From Microvelia longipes (Eukaryota > Arthropoda > Insecta > Hemiptera > Veliidae), in assembly GCA_018340805.1 (NCBI GenBank), contig JACMZG010001913.1, forward strand, positions 9,271,922-9,335,921: a stretch of DNA of 64,000 bases. Reading direction: 5' to 3'. The position numbers and the translations under genes were made by a program. Shown in pieces: positions 42,045 to 53,344 of this stretch. The notes beneath the pieces are model-generated. The model worked only from the letters and a program-made list of their open reading frames with translations, was not told the origin of the DNA and did not search any database. The number at the start of each line of letters is the position of its first letter. The first letter of the stretch is position 1.

Positions 42045-42640
42045 GTATGAGTGTTATACGCAGTAGACAAGACCATAGGACATATTCTTCTAGACTGTCC
42101 TAAATACAAGACAGAGCGATCAAAATTATATCAGGAAGTCAAAATTCAAGATTTCCAAGACAAGACTGAAAAAATCAAGATTCTGCTCTTATCAAAATTA
42201 AAAAATATAATATTAATACAACCTTTACACACAGGACCCGCGTGTCCGATTAACCTAATTAAGGTTTTCTGTGGTTTCCCTCAATTTTATAGGCAGATGC
42301 CTGGTTGATTCATCAAAAATCAGTTCACAGACTGCATAGGAAACCCTCTTTGACACTCCTGCAAACTCCCTGTACAATATTAACCTATTCAAAACACCAT
42401 AAAAAATATAATCTTTTGAAAATCCTGCAAAAAATTAAAATACCCAAACCAAAAAATATGAAATTATCCTTAACCTAAACAAACAACCTCACATCCCAAA
42501 AAATAACAAAATTTCATACCAAAATAAATAAATTAATAAAAATAAAAATAAAGAGGCACAAATTACCTCAAATAAATAAATAAAATATGGCAGTTTACAC
42601 AAAATAAATATTGTATACTTTTGCCAATAAAGAACTTGTT
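42045..42640 (+). pseudogene. LINE ORF2 C-terminus and 3' region
   Basis: 42054-42215 reads KTIGHILLDCPKYKTERSKL in a frame open to 42308. H-I-L-x-x-C-P-x-Y-x-x-x-R is the end of the C-terminal zinc knuckle of many RNase H-bearing LINEs. Then the 3' region shared with 11216-11675 (TTCTGTGGTTTCCCTCAATT, TTTATAGGCAGATGCC), ending near AAATATTGTATACTTTTGCC. RT and RNase H domains are absent. Decayed and 5'-truncated. Confidence 0.7.
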
Positions 42641-43135
42641 TAAAATAAAGATTTAGGTTTTTTTACTTAGTTTTATTGGCAACCCTGATAACATTAGGTA
42701 AGTTTTACATTTTATCGAGTTTTCGTAATTAATATGTACGTGATATTTTATTGATTTTGTATTAAAGTCTGTGAAATTATTGTTACCACAGTTAAGTTAA
42801 AGAAAAAGAGAAACTATTGTGAAGGTAAATCACATGTTTTTATTAAGATTTCGAAGAACATATAGACGACAGTGTATTGCCTTAAATATAACTTAAAATT
42901 ACGTATACATATATGTATTCAAAATTTTTGGTTAAAATTGTTAAATTAATCCATAATAATATTGGATTATTGCCGATTTTTAACTTAAGAATTAAAAATT
43001 ACAAGTATTTTGAAATTGAACAACCTACGTATAATACCTTAAGTTTGAATTTTAATTTAAATCTGTTACCTCTTCTTAAATTAGTGTTTTCCTATTTTGA
43101 GATGAAACAGAGTAAACTAAGTAGATGCTGATGAT
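42641..43135 (+). repeat. Family C 3' part
   Basis: TTTATTGGCAACCCTGATAA, TAATATGTACGTGATA, AAGAAAAAGAGAAACTATTG, GAAGAACATATAGACGACAG and TGTATTGCCTTAAATAT recur at 50620-50760 and 54705-54870. No protein domain recognised. Confidence 0.6.
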
Positions 43136-43394
43136 TGAGTCGACTCTGTAAAATATTGTTGGTAGGTAACTTTGTGATAGAAAAGACATAGTTATGAATA
43201 AAATTTCCATAATTATGATAAGGGGAGATTACTTGACCCACTCGCCATGTTTTCAACATTCTATCATCACCTAGTCTTCCATCTTATGTCTTACAACATT
43301 TTTAGGCATTATTCTTCTAACACAATCTTGGCTTCTATTGAGAAAGAGATATTTATGTGATTTTGACTTACATCTACTGGATAGCATAGCAAAT

Positions 43395-43500
43395 AAGAAA
43401 AATCGGGTACGGGGTCCCTCGAAAATTTTCCTTAACACGTCGGATTCGCTCACTCATCCTCTCTTCTTCGGACTCGCTTAGCTCGTCCTCAGAAGTATTC
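43395..43500 (-). repeat. Family A tail module, minus strand
   Basis: Reverse complement contains CTGAGGACGAGCTAAGCGAG, GTCCGAAG, GAGCGAATCCGACGTG and CGAGGGACCCCGTACCCGAT, as in 34370-34450. Confidence 0.7.
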
Positions 43501-43539
43501 GTCCTTAGTATTCGCCGAATTTATTTGAATGTATGCCTT

Positions 43540-44130
43540 AAATGATGAAGAAAAATCGTCTTCCTATCTAGATAGAAGCAATTACACGCAAAAAAATTTA
43601 AAAAATTGCTCACATTTTATGATTCTTAAAATAAGTGGTTCCCTGTTGGTCGTGTACAAAACTCGAAGAGAACATTATTTAAAGCTGACAAAATGTATGA
43701 TTTAGTCAGATTACTAGATCCCAAGTCATAGCATTTGTATACAAATGTGCTTTTGACTTACATCTACTGGATAGCATAGCCAATAAGAAAAATCGGAAAA
43801 ATAAGAAAAATTACTTAAAAATGCATAAATCTTGAGAAAGAAATTTGATGACTTTGTAAACGTATACCATTTTTTTGGTGGTTCTGCCAATGCCCTAACT
43901 TAAGGTTACAGTTATCTGATTTTGATAAATTAACATTCGACTTATTTGAAATTCTGTCAGCTTTAAAACATATTCTCTTCTAGTTTTGCTCACGTCACAT
44001 CGGGAAATCTAAAATATGAGCGATTTTTAAAATTTTTTTGCGACATCATTTAAGAATATTTTCAGATAATTTGGTTTGAACCAGCACAACATGAGTCACG
44101 TTTTTCAGGTCTGGATCTTATAGCAAACTT
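43540..44130. mobile_element. Family D, diverged palindromic copy
   Basis: Left arm AGTGGTTCCCTGTTGGTCGT, GAAGAGAACATTATTTAAAG; right arm GTCAGCTTTAAAACATATTC, TCTTCTAGTTTTG and GGGAAATCTAAAATATGAGC. A TATTTGAC-free central region of about 300 bp includes a second copy of TGACTTACATCTACTGGATA (also 43363), a local direct duplication of about 30 bp. Confidence 0.6.
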
Positions 44131-44134
44131 GTCT

Positions 44135-44365
44135 GGTAAGTACTTCACATTATATTCTTCGGAATTAATTGAAGGTGAGAGTGAGTTCAGGCTCTGTCGG
44201 CGCCCTGATCAGTTAGACGTAACGAAACAGAGTGGGACATGACATTATGTCGAGCCATCAAGTATAACGAATGTTGAATGATGGAACAGTTCCCAGATGT
44301 AGCATTGCATTTTGCTTGTTACATTTCCTTGGTGTCTCTCGCACAATTATATTGAGCAAACTTGT
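44135..44365 (-). mobile_element. Family F single unit, minus strand
   Basis: CTGGTAAGTACTTCACATTA, CTTCGGAATTAATTGAAGGT, GAGTTCAGGCTCTGTCGGCG, GAGTGGGACATGACATTATG, ATGGAACAGTTCCCAGATGT are the inverse of 24650-24880. Confidence 0.8.
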
Positions 44366-44769
44366 CTCTTTAGATCAAAAATATGTTAAAGAGTAATTTT
44401 CTTCTTCTAAAGAAATCGACGGTAATGTTTAACGCGATGGGACTTTTTAGTTAGACTGAAGAATATCGCAGCGCTTCTGATGACTAGTGACAAGGCTCCG
44501 AACTAAAAAAAAAATAATGAATTTATAAGGTGATTCAATAGGAGGGTTTTTATGAATGAAATCAATTTTTTTGACTTGTTAGGTTATAGTCCGGCGTTGA
44601 CGTCATAGCTTGGGATTAAGTACCGTTTTAGTACCCCATGGAAACTGCCACACTTCTTGACCCCTTTTTTCTGTTTTTTACCTTAGTCCTCCCTCTATAT
44701 ATTTGTCTCTTTGTCCTTTATATAATGACAAAGAGTATTTATGTAATAAATGAAAGTATTTATTCGGAT

Positions 44770-44965
44770 TCGGTTGAATCATCATAATGTTAAGCAGCAT
44801 CTAGTGAGGTCAGTACCTGAAAAGGTGACCGCTATGAATAAAAAGGATGTTTTTACCATCTGAGAACGAGCAAAGCGAGTCCGAAGACGAACTGCAATAT
44901 AAATTTGGTGTTTCAGCAAGACCAAAATGGTAAGGACTTACGAAGTGAATCTGATAAGTTCAGAA
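44770..44965 (+). mobile_element. Family A 3' part with 5S-like segment
   Basis: 44772-44845: AATCATCATAATGTTAAGCA, GCATCTAGTGAGGTCAGTAC, CTGAAAAGGTGACCGC, the closest copy here to the 5S middle domain (TTAAGCAGCAT ... GGTCAGTACCTG). It is followed by GAGAACGAGCAAAGCGAGTC and AATATAAATTTGGTG. Confidence 0.7.
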
Positions 44966-45584
44966 TAATTTCCTTACCCGTTATTTTTATATTTTAAATT
45001 TCAAGTAAAAGAATTTCAATATGAATAATTTTAAGTGACTAAAACGATAATTTATGTCCTTAAATTCACGTTTAAAGTTGTCCGGTAAGAAATGAGGTAT
45101 ATTGATTTTGTTCGCATCTTCATTTCACCCTGATTATATTCATTTTAACATTAGCGATTTTCCAACTCCTAGTCAGTTTAGATACTTTAAATGTTGTATT
45201 AACTTTATTTTAGAAGAGCAAAAATACTTGAACTCATTTAAGGCTACTGTTTCGCGTAATTGTTACTTTTATTGGGTAAACAAAGAGTTGTATTATTAGA
45301 TAACATACATACATATGACTTCGTACTTCGCAAAGTTGGTGAAGTATTGAAATAACATTTCTTAATCTTTTATACTTTCAGTAATCGGTTTTAAAGGTCA
45401 GATACATTCCAATTTTTTTTGTCTTTTCGCAAAGTATTTTAACTACAGCAATTGGTTGCGAACTTTTTATACTCTTAATCTTTTTTGACTTAAGAGCGAA
45501 TTTCATAGATTTTAAAGCAAAAAAATTAGTGAACATTTTGAAATACTTAATATTGCTTTCCTATAGCTTCGAGTAGAGTCAGTT
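44966..45584. other. No recognisable feature
   Basis: AT-rich, apparently unique; nothing supported. Confidence 0.3.
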
Positions 45585-45790
45585 AAGTAAGATTAAGCAC
45601 GTTTGCCTTCCGCCCAGATAGTCCGCGTTTGATCCTGGTTATGGGCTCTAGGATGTTTATATGAAGGAAGGAAATTCTTACATATGTCGTCCGTCAAAAG
45701 GGACAGAGCCGGTGGTTCAAAGCCTGTATGAAATGAGGTACTCGTAAAAGATAATGAAACTAGGTTTAGGCCAAATTTAGGAATTAAAGA
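45585..45790 (+). mobile_element. tRNA-derived SINE-1
   Basis: TTAAGCACGTTTGC (A-box region), CGCGTTTGATCCTGG (B-box, 45624-45638), then GGAAATTCTTACATATGTCG, CAGAGCCGGTGGTTC, AAAGCCTG, GAGGTACTCGTAAAAG and AACTAGGTTTAGGCC. Diverged but colinear with 57825-58030. Confidence 0.75.
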
Positions 45791-46060
45791 ATCAGCTACC
45801 GTCGTTACTTGCTGTTGTATATAAATATCCCTAAACCGGTTTCGGATTGACGCCATCATCAGCAGACAGGGCAACACTCGTGTTCTCAACTAATAAAGTT
45901 ATATCATTGAATAACTTCTAGTCTCTATGAGCACGACGAGCCCTCTGAAGATAAGAAATCTTCAGAGGGCTCGTCGTGATGGCGTCAATCCGAAACCGGT
46001 CCAGGGATATTCATATCCAACAGCAAGTATCGACGGTAGCTGATTCTTCTATTGCTTCTT
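45780..46060. mobile_element. Foldback with hammerhead-like arm and a perfect 21-bp hairpin
   Basis: 45782-45866 and 45975-46059 are inverted complements (GAATCAGCTACCGTCG, TCCCTAAACCGGTTTCGGAT, TGACGCCATCA). On the minus strand the left arm reads CTGATGA, T, GG...CC, GAAA, CCGGTT; stem II is weak. Between the arms lies CACGACGAGCCCTCTGAAGA with its exact inverse around AAGAA (45932-45978). Confidence 0.75.
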
Positions 46061-46089
46061 CAACTTGCGGTAAATACAACCTTTTTAAT

Positions 46090-46111
46090 TTATTATATAT
46101 ATATATATTAT

Positions 46112-46165
<54 letters not shown>

Positions 46166-46178
46166 ATATATATACCTC
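46090..46178. repeat. TA microsatellite
   Basis: TA runs with TATTATA interruptions. Confidence 0.93.
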
Positions 46179-46559
46179 AATACTAGCATTTCTTTATGAC
46201 ATTCTGTAAAAATTCCATAGTTGATGTACTATATTCATCCTTTCAGTTTCAAGGCAGGAAAACTTACGGGCTATGGTTTTAAAAAAGTGCGTCATGTTTC
46301 TAGTTAAAGCTATTGAAACTTATTGGGGGATAATTGAATTTGCCCGGTGATCTATCACCTTTATAGTCGTAAAATAGCGAATATCTCGTTAACGGATAAT
46401 CCCTGAGCATTAATGGGATTTTTCATAGACTCCCAACTGGAATCTCCTATACTTATGACAAATCCAAATATTAAATTAGATATATAATTTGACACCCCCC
46501 GGAGTTTTACCAAACATGAATGGGTCACGGCTCTTTTGTAGATAAGAGTAAAGGTATAA
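46179..46559. other. Short dispersed motif, otherwise nothing
   Basis: 46300-46365 (TTTCTAGTTAAAGCTATTGA, CGGTGATCTATCACCT) resembles 58100-58220 and, inverted, 63700-63730, where the repeat follows SINE-1. Confidence 0.4.
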
Positions 46560-47010
46560 TTTTGTACTAAATTTCAACTCAATTGAATTTTTGTCTGATT
46601 TTATACATTTTTTAAAAAAACGTACACAAGTCACGTGATAAAACTTGAACTAATGTTGATAATAAGATAGAGCTTGTCACATTGTTATTCTTATACATAG
46701 TTAATATGCTAAAAGCGAATTAATTTGTTTGCTGGGTCATTATTGTGGGTTAATGACGATAAATAATGGGATAAAAATTATTTGCGGTAGACTGATTTTT
46801 GCACAAAGTTTCAATTCTCTAGCATAAATATTCTAGGAGTTATGATGATAACAGGCACACACAAACACACACATACAGACAGACAACTTTGCAAAAACCA
46901 CTCAGGAGGTCTTAAAAGCACCTGAAACGGATAAATCCGGTGACATCCCGGTTTCGGATTTTTTCGCAATCACAATACTTTTCCTGTACACCTACGCTTA
47001 AAATGAGGAA
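46560..47010 (-). mobile_element. Family A composite repeat, 5' 450 bp, minus strand
   Basis: Minus strand from 47005: TCCTCATTTTAAGCGTAGGT, GGAAAAGTATTGTGATTGCG, CCGAAACCGGGATGTCACCG, TTATCCGTTTCAGGTGCTTT, TAAGACCTCCTGAGTGGTTT, GTCTGTCTGTATGTGTGTGT, ATCATCATAACTCCTAGAAT, GTCATTAACCCACAATAATG. One of the best preserved heads. Confidence 0.85.
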
Positions 47011-47043
47011 AATTAAATAGGTGACACCGACATATTTGATCAC

Positions 47044-47416
47044 TCATCCACGTTTCAGTGTCTTTAGATCTCAAAAATCGAATCAGATTTCCTTGACTAT
47101 TTTCTTTTGCTATTAAATTGTTCGGTTATCATTTCTTATGAACAATAGTGTCATTTTCACTTATGATTCATCCACGTTTCAGTGTGTTTAGATCCCAAAA
47201 ATCGAATCAGATTTCCTTGACTATTTTCTTTTGCTATTAAATTGTTCGGTTATCATTTCTTATGAACAATAGTGTAATTTTCACTTATGATTCATCCACG
47301 TTTCAGTGTGTTTAGATCCCAAAAATCGAATCAGATTTCCTTGACTATTTTCTTTTGCTATTAAATTGTTCGTTTATCATTTCTCATAAACAATAGTGTC
47401 ATTTTCACTTATGATT
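47044..47416 (+). repeat. 124-bp tandem repeat, 3 copies
   Basis: Starts at 47044, 47168 and 47292, nearly identical: TCATCCACGTTTCAGTGTGT, CGAATCAGATTTCCTTGACT, TTTCTTTTGCTATTAAATTG, GAACAATAGTGTCATTTTCA. It begins about 35 bp beyond the family A head. Very recent amplification. Confidence 0.95.
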
Positions 47417-47789
47417 GCCAAACCCTTGTTGGTCCGAATTATCAGAATGATGCTAACCTATTAATCTCTTTATTTTTTTAAAAAAATATGCCTCTTCATC
47501 TATTAAAAGTCTAGAGGAGCTTCTAAAGTGACTTTTCAAAGCCTTTGAGCTGTTGTAGTTTTTCATGCTTTTAAAGGGTCGAAGCAAAGTTTGAATTGGG
47601 ATGGGGGGGGGGACTGTTCAAAGAGTAAAGACAGAGGAGGACAAGTTTGGGTATCCGAATACTTTTTAAGCATCTAGAGAAGTTATTACCAACTTATTCT
47701 TTATCTTTCATAAAAAGTTAGTTGAGGTCCCCTTACATGGCCCAAAATGAAGTGAAAATATTTATTTTTTTATCTCGCCACGTAAAAAA
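47417..47789. other. No recognisable feature
   Basis: G-run at 47601-47612. Nothing else supported. Confidence 0.3.
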
Positions 47790-48215
47790 ATTCTGGAGCG
47801 GTGATCCGCATGTCGGGTGAATTTCCTTTGGAATGCGTGTTTCCGTGCTTAACAATCCATTTCTTGCTTAAGGTTCCGGTTTATGCTTTATAACTTGAGC
47901 AGTTACTTAATTATCAAGCACTTAATGTATCTAATTTTTTCTCTATTTTTCAAATAAAATGCGCATAATCATCCTGTTGGTAATAAATAAATAAATAAAT
48001 ATTTTATTTCTCCAATAATAATAACAAATTAATACAACACTATGCTTCTAAAATTGGCAGTGCACAGCATTATCAGCACTAGTTGAATGATCAGTTGGTT
48101 TCTTGATGGTTTCCTTTAAGTGTTTTAGCGCATTTTCCTTTGCAAACATACAGAAAATTGAGTTACGAATTGTGCTTGATAATTTAATAACTGCTCAAGT
48201 TTATAACAGATAATA
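47790..48215. mobile_element. Family E element, both arms partial
   Basis: Left arm TTCTGGAGCGGTGATCCGCA, TGCGTGTTTCCGTGCTTAAC, AGCAGTTACTTAATTATCAA; right arm AGCGCATTTTCCTTTGCAAA, TGAGTTACGAATTGTGCTTG, TAATAACTGCTCAAG. The outer part of the right arm is lost. Confidence 0.75.
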
Positions 48216-48371
48216 TAGCCCAGCTCAGTAGGTATTAGGGGTGGGCAACTACATCTAAGTCCTCCAGGACTTCTGAACAAGAATACAAAGGCCTGAGCCT
48301 TCTCTGTCTTTACCAACAACACACAATAACTTTAGGAAAGTTAAATATAGGCGCCATGACGCCGTTTTATG
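48216..48371. other. Unassigned interval
   Basis: 48225-48320 is less AT-rich and reads openly on the minus strand, but no domain is recognisable. Confidence 0.3.
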
Positions 48372-48416
<45 letters not shown>

Positions 48417-48426
48417 AATATATATA

Positions 48427-48484
<58 letters not shown>

Positions 48485-48490
48485 TACATA
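48372..48490. repeat. TA microsatellite, longest in the window
   Basis: About 115 bp of TA with ATTATATATATAAT palindromic interruptions. 48535-48560 (CTCATAAGCGTCACTTTC) just beyond it matches 57228-57250, also just beyond a TA run. Confidence 0.95.
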
Positions 48491-49799
48491 TGTTTGTGTA
48501 TCTTCCTTTTTCTCAATTTCATTTATCTCTTAACAACCTCATAAGCGTCACTTTCTGGCGAAAATTTGCTATTAATAATAAATGGGTGTGTCATTTTAAG
48601 CTTTTACCTTACCACTTTGAACACAAGGAAGTAGTACCTGCTAATCGTGAGTTCTCAAATCGAGGTGTCTTTGACTGTACCTCTTCCAAAGAACCCGTGA
48701 CATTTGAAACAAATCACATTTTGAAATTCGCTTGGAGATGGCCGTGTACCAGGAGCCGGCTTCTTTTAATGTATCCGTTTGACACTAACTCTGACACATT
48801 TAACTTGATTCTTCTTAAACAGCTTCTAATGTTGTTATAAACTTAACACACGACATTTCACTTGATTTCGAATTCCAATTCCCTTATAAATACTTTTTTT
48901 ACGGTTTAATACTTTTTAAATTCGTACGACCTTATAAAAAAAAACAAAATAAATAGTAAAGGCCGAATAAAATAAATACAATTTAACAAAATAGATAAAT
49001 GGATAAAAATTAAAAAAAGAATAAAATAAAAATAAATAAAATTTGGTATAAAAAGGTAAATATTAATAAAATTATAAAAGGGATACATTTTATCTTTATT
49101 TTATCTATATTTTTTATGGTAAGGAATTACTTTGAAGTCAGTCGTTATACTAGCGCTGTTCAATTTTTATTTATAAAAATTAAGGATACTTAATTTTTAA
49201 GGATACTTTTTTTTGTATTAACCGTTTTTAGTATTTTGTAAATATTTAATTTAGTATTTTACTTCTGATTTACGTTTTATTAAAAATACGGTAATAAAAT
49301 TCAGAGCTATCATAAAAAATTATTTTTAATAATGAATATTTCTCTTGTTTTATTCCTATTCGTGAATTAAAGAGATAGTTGTAAGGTTGGCAATACCAAT
49401 GGCGGGAAAACGAAAGGGTGATCAATTTTTTTTATCATAGGATTAGCATGGGAGCCGTTGAAAATTCTTCTTTTATTCCTTTATTGCTCGTTAATTTGTA
49501 ATAAATGAGGTAAAAATTAATAGAACGACCATCGGTGCTAAAAAAATGGCCAATATTTCATAGATAAATACTTCGATTATTCCAGTATTCCGGAGCCTCT
49601 GGTCTTTTAGCTGCGTCGTAGCGACGGCCCTGCGGACCACTTGGCAGCCGTTGCTTCCTTTCCTCCGTCATATGGTGTTATCCTGCATCAGTTTGTCATA
49701 CTAATAGAAGTAAATAAAAAGTAATAAAATGTAACGAACTTATGAACGAAGTTAATAGTTATATGCACCAAGGGAGTAAAGATTAAAGAATGCTATTAT
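48491..49799. other. No confident feature
   Basis: A 116-codon plus-strand frame (48490-48840) has no recognised motif. 48930-49080 is AAATAAAT-type low complexity. 49605-49680 is a GC-richer patch (GCGTCGTAGCGACGGCCC). No element ends were fixed. Confidence 0.35.
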
Positions 49800-50345
49800 T
49801 TCTCTGAGCAGTTAGTTGGTTCCTAAGGCGTAAGCCGAGGGAACCAAAGTATTTAAACTCCCGAGGCGAAGCCGAGGAATTTATGTATTTAATTCCCGAG
49901 GCGAGGCGAAGCCGGGGGAAAATATCATTTTACTCCCAAGTTGCATACAAGATTTTATCTCCAGACGTTGATTTTATTTTAACATGTTTAGTTGTATTTT
50001 ATTCTTTTTTTTTGTCGACTCCCACTTATAAATTTTGGGGGTGCTGCCCCGAAAAAATGGAAAATTATTTTATTGCTCCAAACAACTTCTATTGACCTGA
50101 AACGGATTTTGAGCTACTAAAGAATTTTTTTTTGGTCTGCTCCCCCTTTTAAATTTTTGGGGTGCCACCCCCGGGAAAATTACAAACAATTGTTCGGTCA
50201 CCTGAAAAATTTAAAGAATGCCACTCCCCTAAAAAATTGGTATAATTGGCTCTAAAAACCCAATAATATGAAACACTTTTCACTCCCTTGGGAGTGAAAA
50301 GTGCTTCTTTACTCCCTAAAAACTAGACAATAAACTTTACATTAT
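49800..50345. repeat. GC-rich GCGAAGCCGAGG-type module, copy 2
   Basis: AAGGCGTAAGCCGAGGGAAC (49826), CCGAGGCGAAGCCGAGGAAT (49861) and GCGAGGCGAAGCCGGGGG (49901) recur at 30-40 bp; CACTCCCTTGGGAGTG (50281) is a palindrome near the end. 50025-50090 and 50125-50195 are a diverged duplication (GTCGACTCCCACTT / GTCTGCTCCCCCTT, GGGGGTGCTGCCCC / GGGGTGCCACCCCC). Confidence 0.6.
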
Positions 50346-50469
50346 ACACCGTTTAGAGATAGCGGTGTATTTTTCTATGTGATAACGGAGATTTATCTAT
50401 GATTTTTATAGCATTAAGTACGGGTTTCAGCACGCGAGTAAAACGTCTTTGTCTAACTTTTGTGTTATT

Positions 50470-50765
50470 ACTAATGTGATATATAAACCAAGAGTAGGGA
50501 AATCCCTATACTTACCTGTGTAAAAAATTCAGACAAGCAGGATCAGTTGATAGCTGGCTAAAAAATAAAAAATGGGTAAAATTGAAATAACTGTGCATGA
50601 GCCTTTTAGGATTTACGTTTGTTTACTTAATTTTATTGGCAACCCTGATAACATTAGGGAGTTTTACTTTTTTTCGTGTTTTTCGTACTTTAATATGTAC
50701 GTGATAATTTAATGATTTGTACCAAATTAAAGAAAAAGTACTTTATATATGTACTTAAGATAAGT
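50470..50765 (+). repeat. Family C
   Basis: ATATATAAACCAAGAGTAGG, AATCCCTATACTTACCTGTG, ATTCAGACAAGCAGGATCAG, then TTTATTGGCAACCCTGATAA and TTAATATGTACGTGATAATT. Colinear with 41930-42900 (LINE fragment inserted there) and 54625-54870. Confidence 0.65.
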
Positions 50766-51079
50766 AGTGCACACTAAAAGAGGTTTGTTTTAAGTAATTT
50801 AGACAAACCTAGTATTCAAAGATTCGGACTTAAACCTCTATTGGATGTGACAAAACGTATTTCTTTCACAAATGATTAACATTTATACTAAAATGTACAA
50901 GAAATGCAATAAAAACAAAAATTTTGAGTACCCTAAATAGTTTGTTTACATTTACAAGGGTAAACAAAATGGCCACGCCTATGAGAAAATTTGAGCCAAC
51001 CCCCTGGTGGACAAAATGTGAACTACATACCATGATTGATAGAAATCACATGTGTTTCCCTACTTGGTTTATACATTAC
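50766..51079. other. No recognisable feature
   Basis: Nothing supported. Confidence 0.3.
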
Positions 51080-51370
51080 TTTAGTTATCACACAGTGGTA
51101 TTACACTGTGGTATTACACAGTGGTATTACTCAGTGGTATTACTCAGTGGTATTACTCAGTGGTAGTGGTATTATACAGTGGTATTACTATTACTCAGTG
51201 GTATTACTCAGTGGTATTACTCAGTGGTATTACATAGTGGTATTACTCAGTGGTATTACATAGTGGTATTGCCCAGAGGTATTACACTGTGGTATTACAT
51301 AGTGGTATTGCCCAGAGTTATTACTCAGTGGTATTACAGAGTGGTATTACACAGTGGCATTACTATTATT
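51080..51370 (+). repeat. 12-bp minisatellite CAGTGGTATTAC
   Basis: About 23 units of CAGTGGTATTAC with TAGTGGTATTAC, CTGTGGTATTAC and CAGAGGTATTGC variants and some 3- or 6-bp indels. Period 12 keeps several frames open; none is a gene. Confidence 0.95.
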
Positions 51371-52204
51371 ATTCGAAAACATTTCCTCTTAAACAAGCAT
51401 TAACTAGTATTTTTATGATTTATGTAAAACACGTTTGTTATTTCATGGAATAAGTATAGTTATTTCATGAAAAGAAACTAAATTTTAGCGTCTGAAAAAA
51501 TATCGAAATTTAGTCTCTCGATGAAGAGATAACTGTTCTTTTTAATATAAGTATGTTACTAAATAGATGTCGTGGAGAAGTAGACGCGACTAATGAAGAT
51601 TGTAGATCATGAAGCAACATGTTATTACAAACATGCAAACATAGGTTATATTATGTTGTAGTTATAATTATTTTATACAAGTCTCTTTTTTTATGTCGAG
51701 CTATAATTTTTTCCTCCCGTTTTTAACTATAATGTTAATTATTTTTCATCTCTAAGTGAGAAAATATTCCACTTTAGTCTTTTAAAGGAGGAAGAAACCT
51801 TTTTATTACGGCTTTACGGCCTGTTTGTGAAAATATGGCAGGAAACGAAAATCAGAGGGGAAAGTAAAATTAGAGCGGACGGTAATTTAATTTCCGCCCA
51901 ACTATTTGGCGCAAACGGTTTGACATGATCTTACGATTTTCGTTCTATGCTTGGAAACACGATAATGTAATCATTTTATTCCCAAAATAATGAAATTAAA
52001 CTTCTCTGATTTTTTTGAGTCATTGAAGTATGTGATTGTAATAGTGATAGTAATCAGGGAGTGATAAATCACTTATCACTCCCATGAATCACTTATGACT
52101 CCCATAAATCATAAACCACTCATCTTGCTAGGCCCTTCTTCGTCAAATTCTATTTAATGAGAGCCAAACCAATTCTATTTAAGTCCCTTAAATAGAATAT
52201 AGTG
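51371..52204. other. No gene recognised
   Basis: 52050-52105 has a small repeat of AATCACTTATCACTCCCAT / AATCACTTATGACTCCCAT. Otherwise nothing. Confidence 0.35.
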
Positions 52205-52310
52205 TCCTACGTTTTAATTCTACGACCGGGATAAAACCCGAACTGTTTAGGTGATAGTCAGGTGACACGTGCGACGCAGTACACCACCGAACCTCTATTG
52301 AAGTATATAC
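52205..52310 (-). mobile_element. tRNA-like sequence (possible SINE head)
   Basis: Minus strand: AGGTTCGGTGGTGTACTGCG, TCGCACGTGTCACCTGACTA, then AGTTCGGGTTTTATCCCGGT, a T-arm-like stem CGGG/CCCG with loop TTTTAT. The A-box is weak. No second copy in the window. Confidence 0.4.
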
Positions 52311-52870
52311 TTCATGCCGCTCTTAAAACAAAATTTTAAAAAAATTTCATGTTTAAATTAAAAATATAAGTGAAGTTTCCCAAAATGTTTTTGAAAAATC
52401 AGGTGGGAACCTAATTTTTGAAAAACAGTTCAATTGGAATCTTTTGACCGTAAATGAATGTAAATTTTGCAAATACCATTTTCTTATGCTCCGTTTGAAA
52501 TTTCGACGCTAAATTCAGTTGATTTAGTATTAGCTCTTATGTTCGTTACTGGGTCAATATCTGTCAAAAATTCAATATACCTAGGTTACATTATAAATCA
52601 TATCAAGGCCTTCTGAATTGATTAATAGCTCTCAGATTAGTTACAATGCATTGTTCGTTATGTTCACTTTAATTTTATCTATGTTTATTAATAATTTGTT
52701 CTTACGAATAATCTTTTACTAATTAAGTCCTTAATTGGGGTTTAGATTTTGGGACGTTTAATAATATCTGTTAATATTTTTATTTTTAAACATTTCACTG
52801 TACCTCGGATGAAAAAATATTGTGATGACAATGATGTTTTTCGAAAAGATAAATTAGAAATTATAATCAT
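52311..52870. other. No recognisable feature
   Basis: Nothing supported. Confidence 0.3.
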
Positions 52871-53192
52871 AGACATAGAGATATTATTACTAGAGGGGCC
52901 CTATAGGTTCAATTTTGAAACATCGAAAAATTAATCTGAACACCTTCGCTTATTAATAAAATCAAATAATCAGTACTAAATTACAATACATTATATAGTA
53001 GAATGTTAAAAATACAAATCAAAACACAAAAAATGTGCGGGAAGCCGATAACAAATAAATTGATTTGTTATAACCTTCATTCGCTCTAAAAGGAGGTTGC
53101 AATGAGGTTGCACGAAGTCCCAAAAAGATGTTTCTGGCCTCTCAATGTATTGTAATAGGCTATGCCCACTCTAGTGTATATCTGTCTCTATG
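52871..53192. mobile_element. MITE, CATAGAGA-TIR family, complete
   Basis: Ends CATAGAGATATTATTACTAG and TAGTGTATATCTGTCTCTATG. Colinear with 38425-38745 throughout, including ATGTTAAAAATACAAATCAA and GCGGGAAGCC. A second left-end fragment follows at 53218-53270 (CATAGAGGTATTATTACTAG). Confidence 0.85.
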
Positions 53193-53344
53193 ATCATAGA
53201 CATAAACCATAAAGTATGCATAGAGGTATTATTACTAGAGAAGTCTTGTATCAGTTGAATTGTAAAACGTCAATAAGTAACGTAAACCCCTTTCTTTAAC
53301 TATAAAACTAATATAATAAAAGTTGTAACCAAAAATAAATTAGA

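Noticed and set aside
44772..44845. Genuine 5S rRNA gene
   Set aside because: The 5' third and terminal stem are missing and the segment is embedded in a dispersed repeat; not a functional 5S gene.
48372..48490. TATA-box promoters in the TA-rich arrays
   Set aside because: Simple TA microsatellites with no adjacent gene.
48490..48840. 116-codon plus-strand frame after the TA microsatellite
   Set aside because: No domain recognised; the first part overlaps a dispersed repeat also present at 57.2 kb. Chance frame is likelier.
51036..51453. Several overlapping frames of VVLHSGITQWYY type
   Set aside because: Product of the 12-bp minisatellite in three frames.
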